The notes under the pieces were generated by a model. It did not search any database, was not told the origin of the DNA, and was given only the letters and a program-made list of their open reading frames with translations. From positions 1-8,586 of the forward strand of contig CAZIRB010000092.1 in assembly GCA_964541695.1 (NCBI GenBank): 8,586 nt of DNA, read 5' to 3'. This DNA comes from CAZKGE01 sp964541695. Lineage in GTDB: Bacteria; Bacillota; Clostridia; Christensenellales; CAG-138. Of this stretch, positions 1 through 6,475 are shown piece after piece. Every line of letters begins with the position of its first letter. Positions within the stretch are counted from its first letter, which is position 1. The position numbers and the translations under genes were made by a program.

Positions 1-352
1 AAAGATCCTCTTTTTGCGGCTGCCAGTACTCCGTCGTCGTCGTCTCCAGGTCGAAGAACTCCTGGTACGGGTCCACCGCCTTGTACGCCTCGTACGGCCC
101 GTCCCAGTTCTTGCGGCGCTCCTTGTACGCATGGTGCGCTTCGATGGACTCGTACTCGAACACCATGATGAACACGCCCGTCGGGTTGCCGTCACGGTCG
201 GTCTGCCGATAGTACCGGGCGCTGATCCACTCCGGGAACAGCCGCTCGTAGTTGTCGCGAAGGAACTTAAACCAGTCGCGGATAATGTCGTCGTACGCCG
301 CGGGGTCGATGTCCTTCTTTAAGCGCCAGGTTTCATACTCCAGAAAATGCAT
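1..352 (-). CDS. Small conserved protein, probable dimeric alpha-beta barrel (ABM/NIPSNAP-like), C-terminus cut off
   Basis: The frame opens at an ATG (350-352, minus) and stays open to the left window edge, giving 117 visible residues with no stop. It begins MHFLEYETWRLKKD and includes ARYYRQTDRDGNPTG, VFIMVFEYESIEAH and WDGPYEAYKAVDPYQEFFD. The order strand, long helix, strand, strand, helix, with aromatic-rich strands, resembles the ferredoxin-like dimeric alpha-beta barrel family (antibiotic-biosynthesis monooxygenase or NIPSNAP type). This is recognition of the fold only; no catalytic residue can be named. A GTGAGG ribosome site lies 7 nt upstream, and the start is only 9 nt after the stop of the racemase-family gene, so it is the last visible gene of that operon. 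Length and spacing support a real gene; substrate and activity are unknown. Confidence 0.72.
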   Translation of the reverse strand, partial: MHFLEYETWRLKKDIDPAAYDDIIRDWFKFLRDNYERLFPEWISARYYRQTDRDGNPTGVFIMVFEYESIEAHHAYKERRKNWDGPYEAYKAVDPYQEFFDLETTTTEYWQPQKEDL

Positions 353-361
353 GGTATCGCC

Positions 362-1132
362 TCACCCCCTGTCTGTAAATATGGGAAACTCGGTCCGGCT
401 GGTCTGCCGGTATTGATGAATCGTGTCCTCTGCCTCAGCGGCCTTATAGCCGGGCCGCTCCAGCGCGTCCCACAGCAGCCGCGCCGCCGTGTTCATGTCG
501 AACACCGGCAGGTTGAACGCGTCCGCGATGTCGCGGCCGAACGCGGCAAGGTTGCTGCACTCGAGCAGGATTGCGCCGATCTCCGGGTGCGCTTTCAGCA
601 TGTCCGACACGGCGTCCAGCGCGTCGCGCCGCATCTGCTCGGCCTGCGGCTTTTCCGTGCCTTCGAGCACGACGCCGCAGAAGTGCGGCCGCGTTTCCAT
701 ACCGCAGATGACGGTCCGCGTTTCGTCCACGCCCGCCGCGGCGAGATGCCTTGGCAGCAGCAGCGCGGAGTGCCCTGTGACGATGCCGAGCTTCTTCCCG
801 CCCGTGAGCAGGGACAGCGCGAGCGGCGCAAGCAGCAGCGCCGAGACGAGCACCGGCACATTCGCCGCGGCCGCGATCTCCCTCTGGTAGAGCGCCATCA
901 GCCCGCAGTCCCCCGCGATGGCCGACACGCCGCGCTTTGCAAGCTCCACGGCCGCCGCGCAGAGGTTCTCGCGCGCCGCGTCCGAGCCCTCGACGAGGTC
1001 GCGGTAGCTGCCGCGCACCACGCCGTACTCGACGGGGAAGTCGAACGTGCCCGGCATGCCCGGGTCGCCGCACAGCCGTTCGCCCGCGGTCTCAAACAGT
1101 AAAATCCCGATTCGCTTCCCTATTAGCGCCAT
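362..1132 (-). CDS. Aspartate/glutamate racemase superfamily protein
   Basis: 256 aa. The N-terminus reads GKRIGILLFETAGERLCGDPG, close to the opening strand and loop of Asp/Glu/hydantoin racemase and maleate isomerase relatives. Two cysteines sit where the superfamily's paired catalytic cysteines are expected: Cys76 in AIAGDCGLM, after the first half, and Cys192 in AILLECSNL, in the second half. The segment GGKKLGIVTGHSALL (about 111-125) is the start of the second Rossmann-like half. Members catalyse cofactor-free racemisation or isomerisation of amino acids, hydantoins or related diacids in the cytoplasm; which substrate applies here cannot be read from sequence. The start has only a distant AAGGA. 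It is 29 nt downstream of the VOC gene and 9 nt before the alpha-beta barrel gene, so it is the third gene of the operon. The length is normal for the family and nothing is missing. Confidence 0.85.
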   Translation of the reverse strand: MALIGKRIGILLFETAGERLCGDPGMPGTFDFPVEYGVVRGSYRDLVEGSDAARENLCAAAVELAKRGVSAIAGDCGLMALYQREIAAAANVPVLVSALLLAPLALSLLTGGKKLGIVTGHSALLLPRHLAAAGVDETRTVICGMETRPHFCGVVLEGTEKPQAEQMRRDALDAVSDMLKAHPEIGAILLECSNLAAFGRDIADAFNLPVFDMNTAARLLWDALERPGYKAAEAEDTIHQYRQTSRTEFPIFTDRG

Positions 1133-1161
1133 GTCCCGCCCGTATCCTTAGCGCCGCGCCG

Positions 1162-1554
1162 TTAAAACAGCTCGGCAAGCTCGCCGCTCGTGAACTGCTC
1201 CACCTCGAACCGGTACCCCTCCGGGCCCGTGAAGAAGAACGATTTGAGCGCGATGTCCTTGACGAACTTGATGTCCGACGCGTCATAGCCGCAGGCGAGC
1301 ACGTGCGCGTGCGATTCTTCGACGTTACTGACCGTCAGGCTGACCAGCACGCCGTCGTGCGACTCGACCTGGATCGACCCGGCCGCGCTGTCCACCGCGC
1401 CGAGGAACGACTTTTCGCCGAGGCGGTACACGCAGGCCCAGCCGGGGTCGAAAGCGATTTCCAAGCCCAGCACGTCCGTAAAGAACGGTTTGGCCGCGGC
1501 CAGGTCGCGAAAATACAGGAACGTGATGCTCGAGGTCAGGTTCAGCTTGCCCAT
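1162..1554 (-). CDS. VOC-family (glyoxalase/bleomycin-resistance fold) protein
   Basis: 130 aa, the usual size of a single-module VOC protein. Typical features are ITFLYFRDLAAAKPFFTDVLGLE (shown across residues 10-32, with the hallmark D-x-x-x-A-x-x-F-x-x-x-L-G pattern), a middle region with VSLTVSNVEESHAHV, and the closing GPEGYRFEVEQF (110-121), equivalent to the DPdGn-x-x-E-x module end. Glu117 or Glu119 could be the C-terminal metal ligand, but the usual first-strand His is not evident. Metal dependence is therefore uncertain, and a binding or isomerase role is as likely as dioxygenase or lyase chemistry. A strong GGAGG lies 5 nt before the ATG and overlaps the end region of the aminotransferase gene, whose stop is 10 nt upstream. 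This indicates translational coupling in the operon. The substrate is unknown. Confidence 0.83.
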   Translation of the reverse strand: MGKLNLTSSITFLYFRDLAAAKPFFTDVLGLEIAFDPGWACVYRLGEKSFLGAVDSAAGSIQVESHDGVLVSLTVSNVEESHAHVLACGYDASDIKFVKDIALKSFFFTGPEGYRFEVEQFTSGELAELF

Positions 1555-1564
1555 GCGCGCCTCC

Positions 1565-2806
1565 TTATTGATGGTAGTCGGGCTTTTTGCCGATCTCGGC
1601 GATGCAGCGCTTCAGTTCCTCAACCAGGCGGTCGATGTCCGCGCGGTTGTTGAAGTACTGGCACGAGATGCGGAAGCCCCCGATATAGTCGGTGAAGCGC
1701 AGCGCCACGAACACGTTGCGCTCCTGCAGCGCCTGATGGACCGCGCGCTCCGTGGCGAGGTCCGCGTACAGCCGCGCGATCACGATGCCCGCGCGGCGGC
1801 CCGGGTCGCGGTGCGTGATCAGCGTCGCGCCGATCTTCTCGAGCTCGTCCATGCAGTAGCCGGAGAGCGCGGACACGTAGGCCTCGATGTTCTCGATGCC
1901 GAGCTCGTTGACAAGCGCGAGCGACTCGCCGAGCGCGATCGCCCCCGGGTAGTTCGACGTGCCGCCGATCTCGAACTTGCGCGCGGTCAGGTCGAAGTCC
2001 CAGTCGCTGACGGACGGCGCGGCGGGGTTTTCCCAGTACGCGCCCCAGCCGCCCTCGGGCGTCTTGGTGTTGAGGTAGCCGTGATAGACGCTCCTGATCT
2101 TCGGCAGCGCGTCCTGATTGATGTACAGCACGCCCGCGCCGAACGGCGAGTTGAGCCACTTGTGCCCGCCCGCGGTCAAGATGTCGACGTGGAACGATTT
2201 GGTGTCGAGCTTGTTGACGCCAAGCTCCTGTACGGCGTCCACGACGAGGTAGATGCCGCGCTTTTTGCACAGCTCGCCGATCTCGGCAAGATCCATGCGC
2301 CAGCCGTTGCACCACTCGACGGACGAGAGCACGATGATGCGCGTCCTCTCGTCGCATTTTTCTGCAAAGTCCGCGGCGGTGAAGCGCGAGTCCGCCGTCT
2401 TGACCACGCGGATTTCGATATTCTTCTCGCGGCGCATCACGCACCAAGGCAGCGCAACCTGGATAAACTCCAGATTTGTCGTAATAATATTGTCGCCGCC
2501 AAAAAGCTCGATGCCGCAGGCCGCGATGTTCAGGCCGTGCGTCGTGCTCTCGACGATCGCGATCTCCCCCGGGTCGGCGTTGAGCAGCTTTGCCGCCTCG
2601 CGGTACGCCTTGCCGCGCTTGTCGTCCATGGCGATGTGGTGCGCGCTGGAGTTGATCTCGTCCTGCCGTGCGGAAAAGTCCGCGAGCGCTTTCAGCGCGC
2701 GGACCGTGCGCTGCGGCGCAAAGCTGACGCAGGCCGCGTCCAAAAACGTCATCGTATCGAGTACCGGCCATTCTGTCCTTCGTACAGCCTGAAAACTATC
2801 GTTCAT
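1565..2806 (-). CDS. Class V aminotransferase-family PLP-dependent enzyme (cysteine desulfurase/isopenicillin N epimerase-like)
   Basis: 413 aa, full length for fold-type I class V enzymes. FLDAACVSFAP (21-31) is the N-terminal substrate loop. ESTTHGLNIA (86-95) is the phosphate-binding region with a Ser/Thr pair. VVDAVQELG (188-196) holds the Asp190 and Gln193 that contact the PLP ring. TAGGHKWLNSPFGAGVLYI (211-229) carries the Schiff-base Lys216. GGTSNYPGAIAL (281-292) supplies the phosphate-binding Thr from the partner subunit. The family contains desulfurases, epimerases, lyases and kynureninase-like enzymes. No clear mobile desulfurase Cys loop is visible, so an epimerase, lyase or transaminase acting on an amino-acid-like substrate is more likely than Fe-S assembly, and no IscU- or SufU-like partner is nearby. 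It is the first gene of the minus-strand operon. A GAGGAG lies about 13 nt before the ATG, a little far. It diverges from the Crp-family regulator. Confidence 0.87.
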   Translation of the reverse strand: MNDSFQAVRRTEWPVLDTMTFLDAACVSFAPQRTVRALKALADFSARQDEINSSAHHIAMDDKRGKAYREAAKLLNADPGEIAIVESTTHGLNIAACGIELFGGDNIITTNLEFIQVALPWCVMRREKNIEIRVVKTADSRFTAADFAEKCDERTRIIVLSSVEWCNGWRMDLAEIGELCKKRGIYLVVDAVQELGVNKLDTKSFHVDILTAGGHKWLNSPFGAGVLYINQDALPKIRSVYHGYLNTKTPEGGWGAYWENPAAPSVSDWDFDLTARKFEIGGTSNYPGAIALGESLALVNELGIENIEAYVSALSGYCMDELEKIGATLITHRDPGRRAGIVIARLYADLATERAVHQALQERNVFVALRFTDYIGGFRISCQYFNNRADIDRLVEELKRCIAEIGKKPDYHQ

Positions 2807-2873
2807 TTCGCGTATTGTTCTCCTCGCGTCTGATTGATGCTATCCTGTGGCGGGAACGCAAAGGTGCGGGTTA

Positions 2874-2902
2874 TTGACATCGCACCGCATGTGAAATATG
2901 AT
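2874..2902 (+). promoter_or_regulatory. Near-consensus sigma-A promoter of the Crp/Fnr-family gene
   Basis: TTGACA (2874-2879), a 17-bp spacer, then TATGAT (2897-2902). The -35 matches consensus fully and the -10 matches at 5 of 6. The predicted start near 2909 gives a leader of about 105 nt before the ATG at 3014. A small ATAA-C-TTAT dyad (2901-2909) overlaps the -10 and start region and could be bound by a repressor. Confidence 0.8.
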
Positions 2903-2933
2903 AACTTATAATAGCCGGTTGTGTAGACCCCGT

Positions 2934-2962
2934 TCTATAAACTGCTTTACGTTTTCCGTAAA
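2934..2962 (-). promoter_or_regulatory. Candidate promoter of the racemase/aminotransferase operon
   Basis: On the minus strand TTTACG (2957-2962), a 17-bp spacer and TATAGA (2934-2939) form a 4/6 plus 4/6 match with ideal spacing. The leader to the aminotransferase ATG would be about 120 nt and would run antisense through the regulator's promoter. The weak boxes fit a promoter that needs an activator. The -35 box is one arm of the 2946-2962 inverted repeat. Confidence 0.4.
2946..2962. promoter_or_regulatory. Perfect 6-5-6 inverted repeat, candidate operator for the Crp/Fnr-family protein
   Basis: TTTACG (2946-2951), 5 nt, CGTAAA (2957-2962). It lies in the transcribed leader of the regulator and on the candidate -35 of the divergent operon, a position suited to control of both. 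It differs from the CRP (TGTGA) and FNR (TTGAT) half-sites. That fits the regulator's recognition helix, which has Val and Asn where the usual Glu and second Arg are. The stem is AT-rich and not followed by a clean T-run, so a terminator is unlikely. Confidence 0.45.
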
Positions 2963-3013
2963 TTTTGCTTGTCTGCGCTTATCTTAGGCACAGGCCGCGG
3001 AAAGGAGCGTGCT

Positions 3014-3694
3014 ATGACGGTCAGCGAAACGTCGCCGTGGATCCGCCTCGACCCCAAGCTATGGGAGCCGTTCATCGTCAAAAAAACGCCCCTGTACGTG
3101 AAGAAAAACTCCGTTTTGTTCCACCAGGACGATTCGTCGGGGCAGTTCTTCATCGTCAAGTCCGGCCGCATCCGCATCACGACGTTCCAGCGCGACGGCT
3201 CCGAGAAACAGCTCTACATCGCCGAGACCGGCGCGCTGTTCGGCGAGCGGTCCTGCATCATGGGCTGCCGGCACTCCACGACCGCCGTGGCCATCGTGGA
3301 CTCCTACGTCTACCTCGTGCCGTACTACGAGGCGCGCGAGACGCTCGCCGCAGACTTCGAGCTCAACATGCACCTGCTGCAGCTCGTCTGCCGCAAGAAC
3401 GCCGTGCTCGCGCGGCAGGTCGTCGAGCTCTCGTTTTCGGACTCGCTGCAGCGCATCGCGCAGGTGCTCATCAACCTCTCCGAGATCTATGGCGCAACTG
3501 AGCCCGACGGCATCTGCATCCCCATCCGCTTTACCCACCAGGACGTGGCCAACCTCACCAATACGAGCCGCGTCACCGTCAGCAACGCGTTCAATTTGCT
3601 CGCGTCCAAGAAGATCATCACCAAGCGCAACGGCAAGACCGTGCTGCTCGACATGGCCGCTTTGCAAAGCATGGCGGACGGGCATTATGATTGA
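3014..3694 (+). CDS. Crp/Fnr-family transcriptional regulator
   Basis: 226 aa. The start is the ATG at 3014, because AAGGAG lies 7 nt upstream; an in-frame TTG at 2969 has no such site. An N-terminal cyclic-nucleotide-binding-type beta-roll spans about 20-110 (LFHQDDSSGQFFIVKSGRIRI, quoted as residues 35-54 plus I55, then GALFGERSCIMGCRHSTTAVA). It is followed by a long dimer helix (about 111-140) and a C-terminal HTH_Crp domain (about 172-214, FTHQDVANLTNTSRVTVSNA). There is no N-terminal Fe-S cysteine cluster as in FNR; Cys81, Cys85, Cys126 and Cys168 are scattered. The effector could be a small molecule rather than cAMP, as in CprK-like members. The recognition helix SRVTVSN lacks the common R-E-x-x-x-R contact pattern. 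It probably regulates itself and the divergent operon. It ends 29 nt before a strong terminator, so it is monocistronic. Confidence 0.9.
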   Translation: MTVSETSPWIRLDPKLWEPFIVKKTPLYVKKNSVLFHQDDSSGQFFIVKSGRIRITTFQRDGSEKQLYIAETGALFGERSCIMGCRHSTTAVAIVDSYVYLVPYYEARETLAADFELNMHLLQLVCRKNAVLARQVVELSFSDSLQRIAQVLINLSEIYGATEPDGICIPIRFTHQDVANLTNTSRVTVSNAFNLLASKKIITKRNGKTVLLDMAALQSMADGHYD

Positions 3695-3723
3695 GGGCGA
3701 CGGGGTACGGCGACATAACAGCG

Positions 3724-3748
3724 AAGCGCCCGTGGAGGGCGCTTTTTT
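3724..3748 (+). terminator. Rho-independent terminator of the Crp/Fnr-family gene
   Basis: AAGCGCCC (3724-3731), loop GTGGA, GGGCGCTT (3737-3744): an 8-bp perfect stem ending in a run of six T (3743-3748), 29 nt after the stop codon. Confidence 0.9.
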
Positions 3749-3754
3749 GTTGGG

Positions 3755-3854
3755 NNNNNNNNNNNNNNNNNNNNNNNNNNNNNNNNNNNNNNNNNNNNNN
3801 NNNNNNNNNNNNNNNNNNNNNNNNNNNNNNNNNNNNNNNNNNNNNNNNNNNNNN
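3755..3854. other. Scaffold gap of 100 N
   Basis: Exactly 100 undetermined bases, a standard placeholder for a gap of unknown size. The true distance between the two sides is unknown, and one or more genes could be missing. Confidence 0.98.
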
Positions 3855-3911
3855 CCAGTGAGCAAAGGAGCACGGGCCCAAAGGGGCGCATGCGACTATT
3901 GCGAACTGTGG

Positions 3912-3943
3912 AAGGGGCGGCGCCCCGCATCGTCCCCTTTTTT
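3912..3943 (+). terminator. Possible plus-strand terminator just right of the gap
   Basis: AAGGGG (3912-3917) pairs with CCCCTT (3934-3939), followed by a T-run through 3943. An alternative tight hairpin GGGGC-GGC-GCCCC lies inside. The T-run is on the plus strand, so it would end transcription coming out of the gap. It also overlaps the stop codon of the minus-strand DUF4438 gene, and on that strand the stem is not followed by T. The remaining bases 3855-3911 hold nothing I recognise. Confidence 0.35.
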
Positions 3944-4811
3944 AATTGTGCTTACCCAAAATCTCGTCCATATACCGCTTCAAATTCGCGCCCGGATCGA
4001 TCTTCGGCTCGAGCACCCGCGTCCTGGCCGCGAGCACGGTGGTCACGCCGGGGCCGTGCCCGGTTACGACGCAATCGCTGTGGATGACGACGCCGACGGC
4101 CGCGCTGCCGCGCAGAAAGCCGCGGCCGTACACGTTGTCGCAGTCCTCGAGCAGCACAAAATCCCCGAAGCGCAGCTTGTCCAGGCCGAGCCGCGCTATC
4201 TCGGCGCGGTCGGCGGTCATGATGTCGTAATCGCCGGAGTAGCAGTTGCCGCTGCCGGTGCCGCTGCCCATCAGATACGGCGGCACGACGGCCACGACGG
4301 GCACGAACAGCTTCCCGCCGCGCTCCTCGACGCCCATGCGCTCGAGAACGGCCGGGTCGAGGCTCTGCACGAATATATCGTCGCGCCCCTCGACGGCAAG
4401 CCCCTGCCCGTAGGCCTCGACGAGCACCTTGTCCTCGAGGTTCATCAGTTGGCGCGTCTCCCCGCCGAAATGCACGATCACGTGCTCGATGCCGCCGTGC
4501 TTGCCGGTCACATAGCCCGTCGCGCCCTTGGCGTCGCCGGTCATGACGCGCGCTTTGTTGCCGAGGCACGAGAAGACCATGAGCGCGTTGTTCGCCGGCT
4601 TGTCCGCGTGCTTGATCGACACGCCGGGCTCGACATGGTCGCCCGCAAGACCGAAGGCGCAGTCGCCCACGCTGACGTTGTACGTGATGCCGCCGATCGC
4701 GGGCACCACAAACTGCCGCCCATCGGCGTCGACACGCAGCTCCGCGCCGATCGGGTGGCTCACCTGCCCCTGCACCGAGAGCTTGACGAGGGTATCGCGG
4801 TTCGTTTTCAT
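3942..4811 (-). CDS. DUF4438-type protein of unknown function
   Basis: 289 aa. The start is set by GGAGG 7 nt before the ATG at 4809-4811; the same frame stays open 35 codons further upstream but without support. Recognisable segments are IGAELRVDADGRQFVVPAIG (about 22-41), VGDCAFGLAGDHVEPGVSI, the Gly-rich LMGSGTGSGNCYSGDYDIMT (about 191-210) and GRGFLRGSAAVGVVIHSDC near the C-terminus. The pattern matches my memory of DUF4438 proteins (a Thermotoga member has a solved structure but no assigned function); the family call is from memory and not searched. There is no signal peptide or membrane helix, so it is probably cytoplasmic. The conserved His, Asp and Cys could be ligands, but none is proven. 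It diverges from the M29 peptidase. Any partner on the left is hidden by the gap. Confidence 0.68.
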   Translation of the reverse strand: MKTNRDTLVKLSVQGQVSHPIGAELRVDADGRQFVVPAIGGITYNVSVGDCAFGLAGDHVEPGVSIKHADKPANNALMVFSCLGNKARVMTGDAKGATGYVTGKHGGIEHVIVHFGGETRQLMNLEDKVLVEAYGQGLAVEGRDDIFVQSLDPAVLERMGVEERGGKLFVPVVAVVPPYLMGSGTGSGNCYSGDYDIMTADRAEIARLGLDKLRFGDFVLLEDCDNVYGRGFLRGSAAVGVVIHSDCVVTGHGPGVTTVLAARTRVLEPKIDPGANLKRYMDEILGKHN

Positions 4812-4922
4812 GGCACGTCCTCCGTTTTTTGCACAAAATCCAGGGTTTTGCCGCCAGTGTAGCGCTTTTGAACCGAAAAATCTGTAAACGGCGCTGCAAA
4901 ACGAAAAATCTTGCAAAAAACG

Positions 4923-4973
4923 GACGCGGCCGCGTCAAAGAACCGCGCAAAAATCGACCGCCTTCGCGCGGTT
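4923..4973. promoter_or_regulatory. Palindrome and long hairpin in the DUF4438/peptidase intergenic region
   Basis: A perfect 14-bp palindrome GACGCGGCCGCGTC (4923-4936) is followed by AACCGCGC (4941-4948) pairing with GCGCGGTT (4966-4973) across a 17-nt loop. Neither is followed by a T-run on the plus strand. They lie between the two divergent start codons (4811 and 5074), where operators or a leader structure of the DUF4438 gene would be expected. High GC makes such stems common, so function is uncertain. Confidence 0.3.
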
Positions 4974-4977
4974 TTGT

Positions 4978-4994
4978 AAACTGCGATACAGTTT
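4978..4994. promoter_or_regulatory. Perfect 6-5-6 inverted repeat upstream of the peptidase gene
   Basis: AAACTG (4978-4983), CGATA, CAGTTT (4989-4994). It covers the -35 position relative to the TATACT box at 5012-5017. It has the same geometry as the 2946-2962 repeat but a different arm sequence. It is a plausible site for a regulator acting on the peptidase promoter. A heptamer TGTAAAC overlaps its left arm (4975-4981) and also occurs at 4883-4889. Confidence 0.38.
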
Positions 4995-5017
4995 CCGCCG
5001 CGGCGATCGGCTATACT
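4989..5017 (+). promoter_or_regulatory. Candidate promoter of the M29 peptidase gene
   Basis: TATACT (5012-5017) is a good -10. The hexamer 17 bp upstream, CAGTTT, is a poor -35 and belongs to an inverted repeat, which suggests activator dependence or another control. The leader would be about 50 nt. Confidence 0.42.
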
Positions 5018-5073
5018 GCGGTATGGGTACGCAATTTTCAGATTGAAATACGACAGCCGGAGGTGGAAGCCGC

Positions 5074-6309
5074 ATGACGGACGCCATATACCGCAAATTC
5101 GCGCGCGTGCTGCTCGAGGTCGCCGTCAACCTGCAGGGCGACGATATCCTGATCGTGCGCGCGTCGCCACAGGACTACCTGCTCGTGCGCGAGGTCACGA
5201 CGGCGGCCTACCGCATGGGCGCAAAATACGTGCACATCGAGTACGAGGACCCCGCCACGCAAGCGCTGCGCTGCCTGCACGCGGGCGCGGCGCACCTCTC
5301 GTTCTACCCGGACTGGCTGCTGCGCTGCCGGGCGGAGGCCATGTCGGACCGCGTGGCGGTGCTCGTGCTGGCCTCGCCGGACCCCGTGATCCACGCCGGG
5401 CTGGACGAAGCGCGCCTCGCCGCGCTGTCGGCGGCCGCGCGGCAGGTCCGGACGGCGGAGCGGAACGCGCGCGCGGACGGGCACGTCAGCATGGTCACGA
5501 CGGTCGTCCCCTCCGCGCCTTGGGCGCGGCTGGTCTACCCCGACCTGGACGACGAGGAAGCGCTTACGGCGCTGTGGGCGGACCTTGTGCGGGTTATCTA
5601 TCTGGACGCGCCCGATCCTGTGGAGGCTTGGCGCGCGCATAGGGAGGGCATCAAGCGCCGCCGCGACCGGCTGGACGCGCTCGATATCCGCGCGCTTGCA
5701 TTCACCGGTCCCGGCACCGATCTGACCGTCGAGCTCGCGCCGAATATAGGCTGGACGGGCGGCTGTGACACAAATCCCTTCGCCCATACCGAGTACATTC
5801 CGAACGTGCCGACCGAGGAGGTATTCTGCGTCCCGCACCGGGAGCGTGTTAACGGCCGCGTGACGGCGACACTGCCGCTTAGCTACAACGGCACGCTGAT
5901 CCGCGATTTTGCGTTTGCGGTCCGGGACGGCCTCGTGACCGAATTCCATGCCGCGGAGGGCGAGTCCGCGCTCGGCGCGCTGCTTCGTACCGACGAGGGC
6001 GCGCGCCGCTTCGGCGAGGTCGCGCTCGTGCCCGTCTCGTCGCCCATCTACCAAACCGGCCGCATCTTTTACAACACGATCCTCGACGAGAACGCCGTCT
6101 GCCACATCGCGCTCGGCAACGCGCCGTTCTCCCCCGCGGGCGGGCCGCCGCCGACGGACGCGGAGCGCGCGGCGCGCGGCCTCAACACGAGCGCCGTCCA
6201 CGTCGATTTCATGGTCGGTTCGGAGCGGCTCGACGTGACCGCCACGACCGCCTCCGGCGCGCGGGTCGCGCTGATGCGCGGCGGGCAGTGGACGGAGGAA
6301 TTGTTGTAG
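5074..6309 (+). CDS. M29-family metallo-aminopeptidase (AmpS/PepS/aminopeptidase T type)
   Basis: 411 aa, the normal size for M29 enzymes, which remove N-terminal residues from peptides in the cytoplasm using a two-metal centre. The C-terminal catalytic half holds the family motifs in order: NVPTEEVFCVPHRERVNG (244-261) with Glu248/Glu249, FGEVALVP (313-320) with Glu315, NTILDENAVCHIALGNA (334-350) with His344, and HVDFMVG (376-382) with His376 and Asp378. These positions agree closely with the two-metal ligands described for AmpS-type enzymes, so the protein looks active. The N-terminal part (about 1-200) is the usual alpha/beta domain. GGAGGTGG ends 7 nt before the ATG. A long open frame on the opposite strand is a high-GC shadow. 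No terminator with a T-run follows directly; the repeat region begins 16 nt later. Confidence 0.92.
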   Translation: MTDAIYRKFARVLLEVAVNLQGDDILIVRASPQDYLLVREVTTAAYRMGAKYVHIEYEDPATQALRCLHAGAAHLSFYPDWLLRCRAEAMSDRVAVLVLASPDPVIHAGLDEARLAALSAAARQVRTAERNARADGHVSMVTTVVPSAPWARLVYPDLDDEEALTALWADLVRVIYLDAPDPVEAWRAHREGIKRRRDRLDALDIRALAFTGPGTDLTVELAPNIGWTGGCDTNPFAHTEYIPNVPTEEVFCVPHRERVNGRVTATLPLSYNGTLIRDFAFAVRDGLVTEFHAAEGESALGALLRTDEGARRFGEVALVPVSSPIYQTGRIFYNTILDENAVCHIALGNAPFSPAGGPPPTDAERAARGLNTSAVHVDFMVGSERLDVTATTASGARVALMRGGQWTEELL

Positions 6310-6324
6310 CGCGCGCGGCGGCGG

Positions 6325-6465
6325 GCAGCCCCTAACCCATTGATTCCGCATCGGCTTTGCCGGTGCAACGGATCGCCCACTAGAGGCGGTTTCCGCGTGC
6401 TTTTTGCCGCCCGGGAGTGCGAAGGACGAGAGGCAAAAGCGGTTGTCCCGTCAAAAACCGGTTTT
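6325..6465 (+). repeat. Direct repeat, copy 1 (141 bp)
   Basis: Aligns with 6547-6692 with 12 substitutions (10 transitions), one 4-nt and one 1-nt gap. Long identical blocks include CAACGGATCGCCCACTAG, GGCGGTTTCCGCGTG and CCGTCAAAAACCGGTTTT. It can fold as GCATCGGC (6348-6355) with GCCGGTGC (6359-6366) around a TTT loop, enclosed by GATTCC/GGATC. Given as plus because the wobble pairs exist only in plus-strand RNA. Family not recognised; there is no transposase and no terminal inverted repeats. Confidence 0.9.
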
Positions 6466-6471
6466 TGACGG
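6448..6471. repeat. Perfect 24-bp palindrome
   Basis: The left half is CCGTCAAAAACC and the right half is its exact reverse complement, meeting at CCGG with no spacer. One bulged C lets the pairing extend outwards through TTGTCC/GGACAA. It spans the end of repeat copy 1. In copy 2 only the inner AAAACCGGTTTT (6681-6692) remains symmetric. It could form a cruciform or bind a dimeric protein. Confidence 0.85.
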
Positions 6472-6475
6472 ACAA

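Noticed and set aside
1620..2771. 383-codon frame on the same strand as the aminotransferase, shifted
   Set aside because: Arg-rich out-of-frame shadow; the aminotransferase frame carries all motifs over the same bases.
1490..2833. Long plus-strand open frame (447 codons) opposite the aminotransferase gene
   Set aside because: Its translation is rich in Arg, Ala, Val and Asp with no family signature, and it is antisense to a gene with clear PLP motifs. It is a high-GC codon shadow.
2890..2904. CRP-like half-site TGTGA between the promoter boxes
   Set aside because: The second half-site (TCACA) is absent at the required distance, so it is probably chance.
3489..4862. Plus-strand frame of 457 codons running through the N gap
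   Set aside because: It is open only because N codons are not stops. The left part is out of frame in the regulator and the right part is antisense to the DUF4438 gene.
5038..6351. Long minus-strand open frame (437 codons) opposite the M29 gene
   Set aside because: It has a low-complexity Arg/Ala-rich translation, no ribosome site, and lies antisense to a gene with all M29 metal-ligand motifs.
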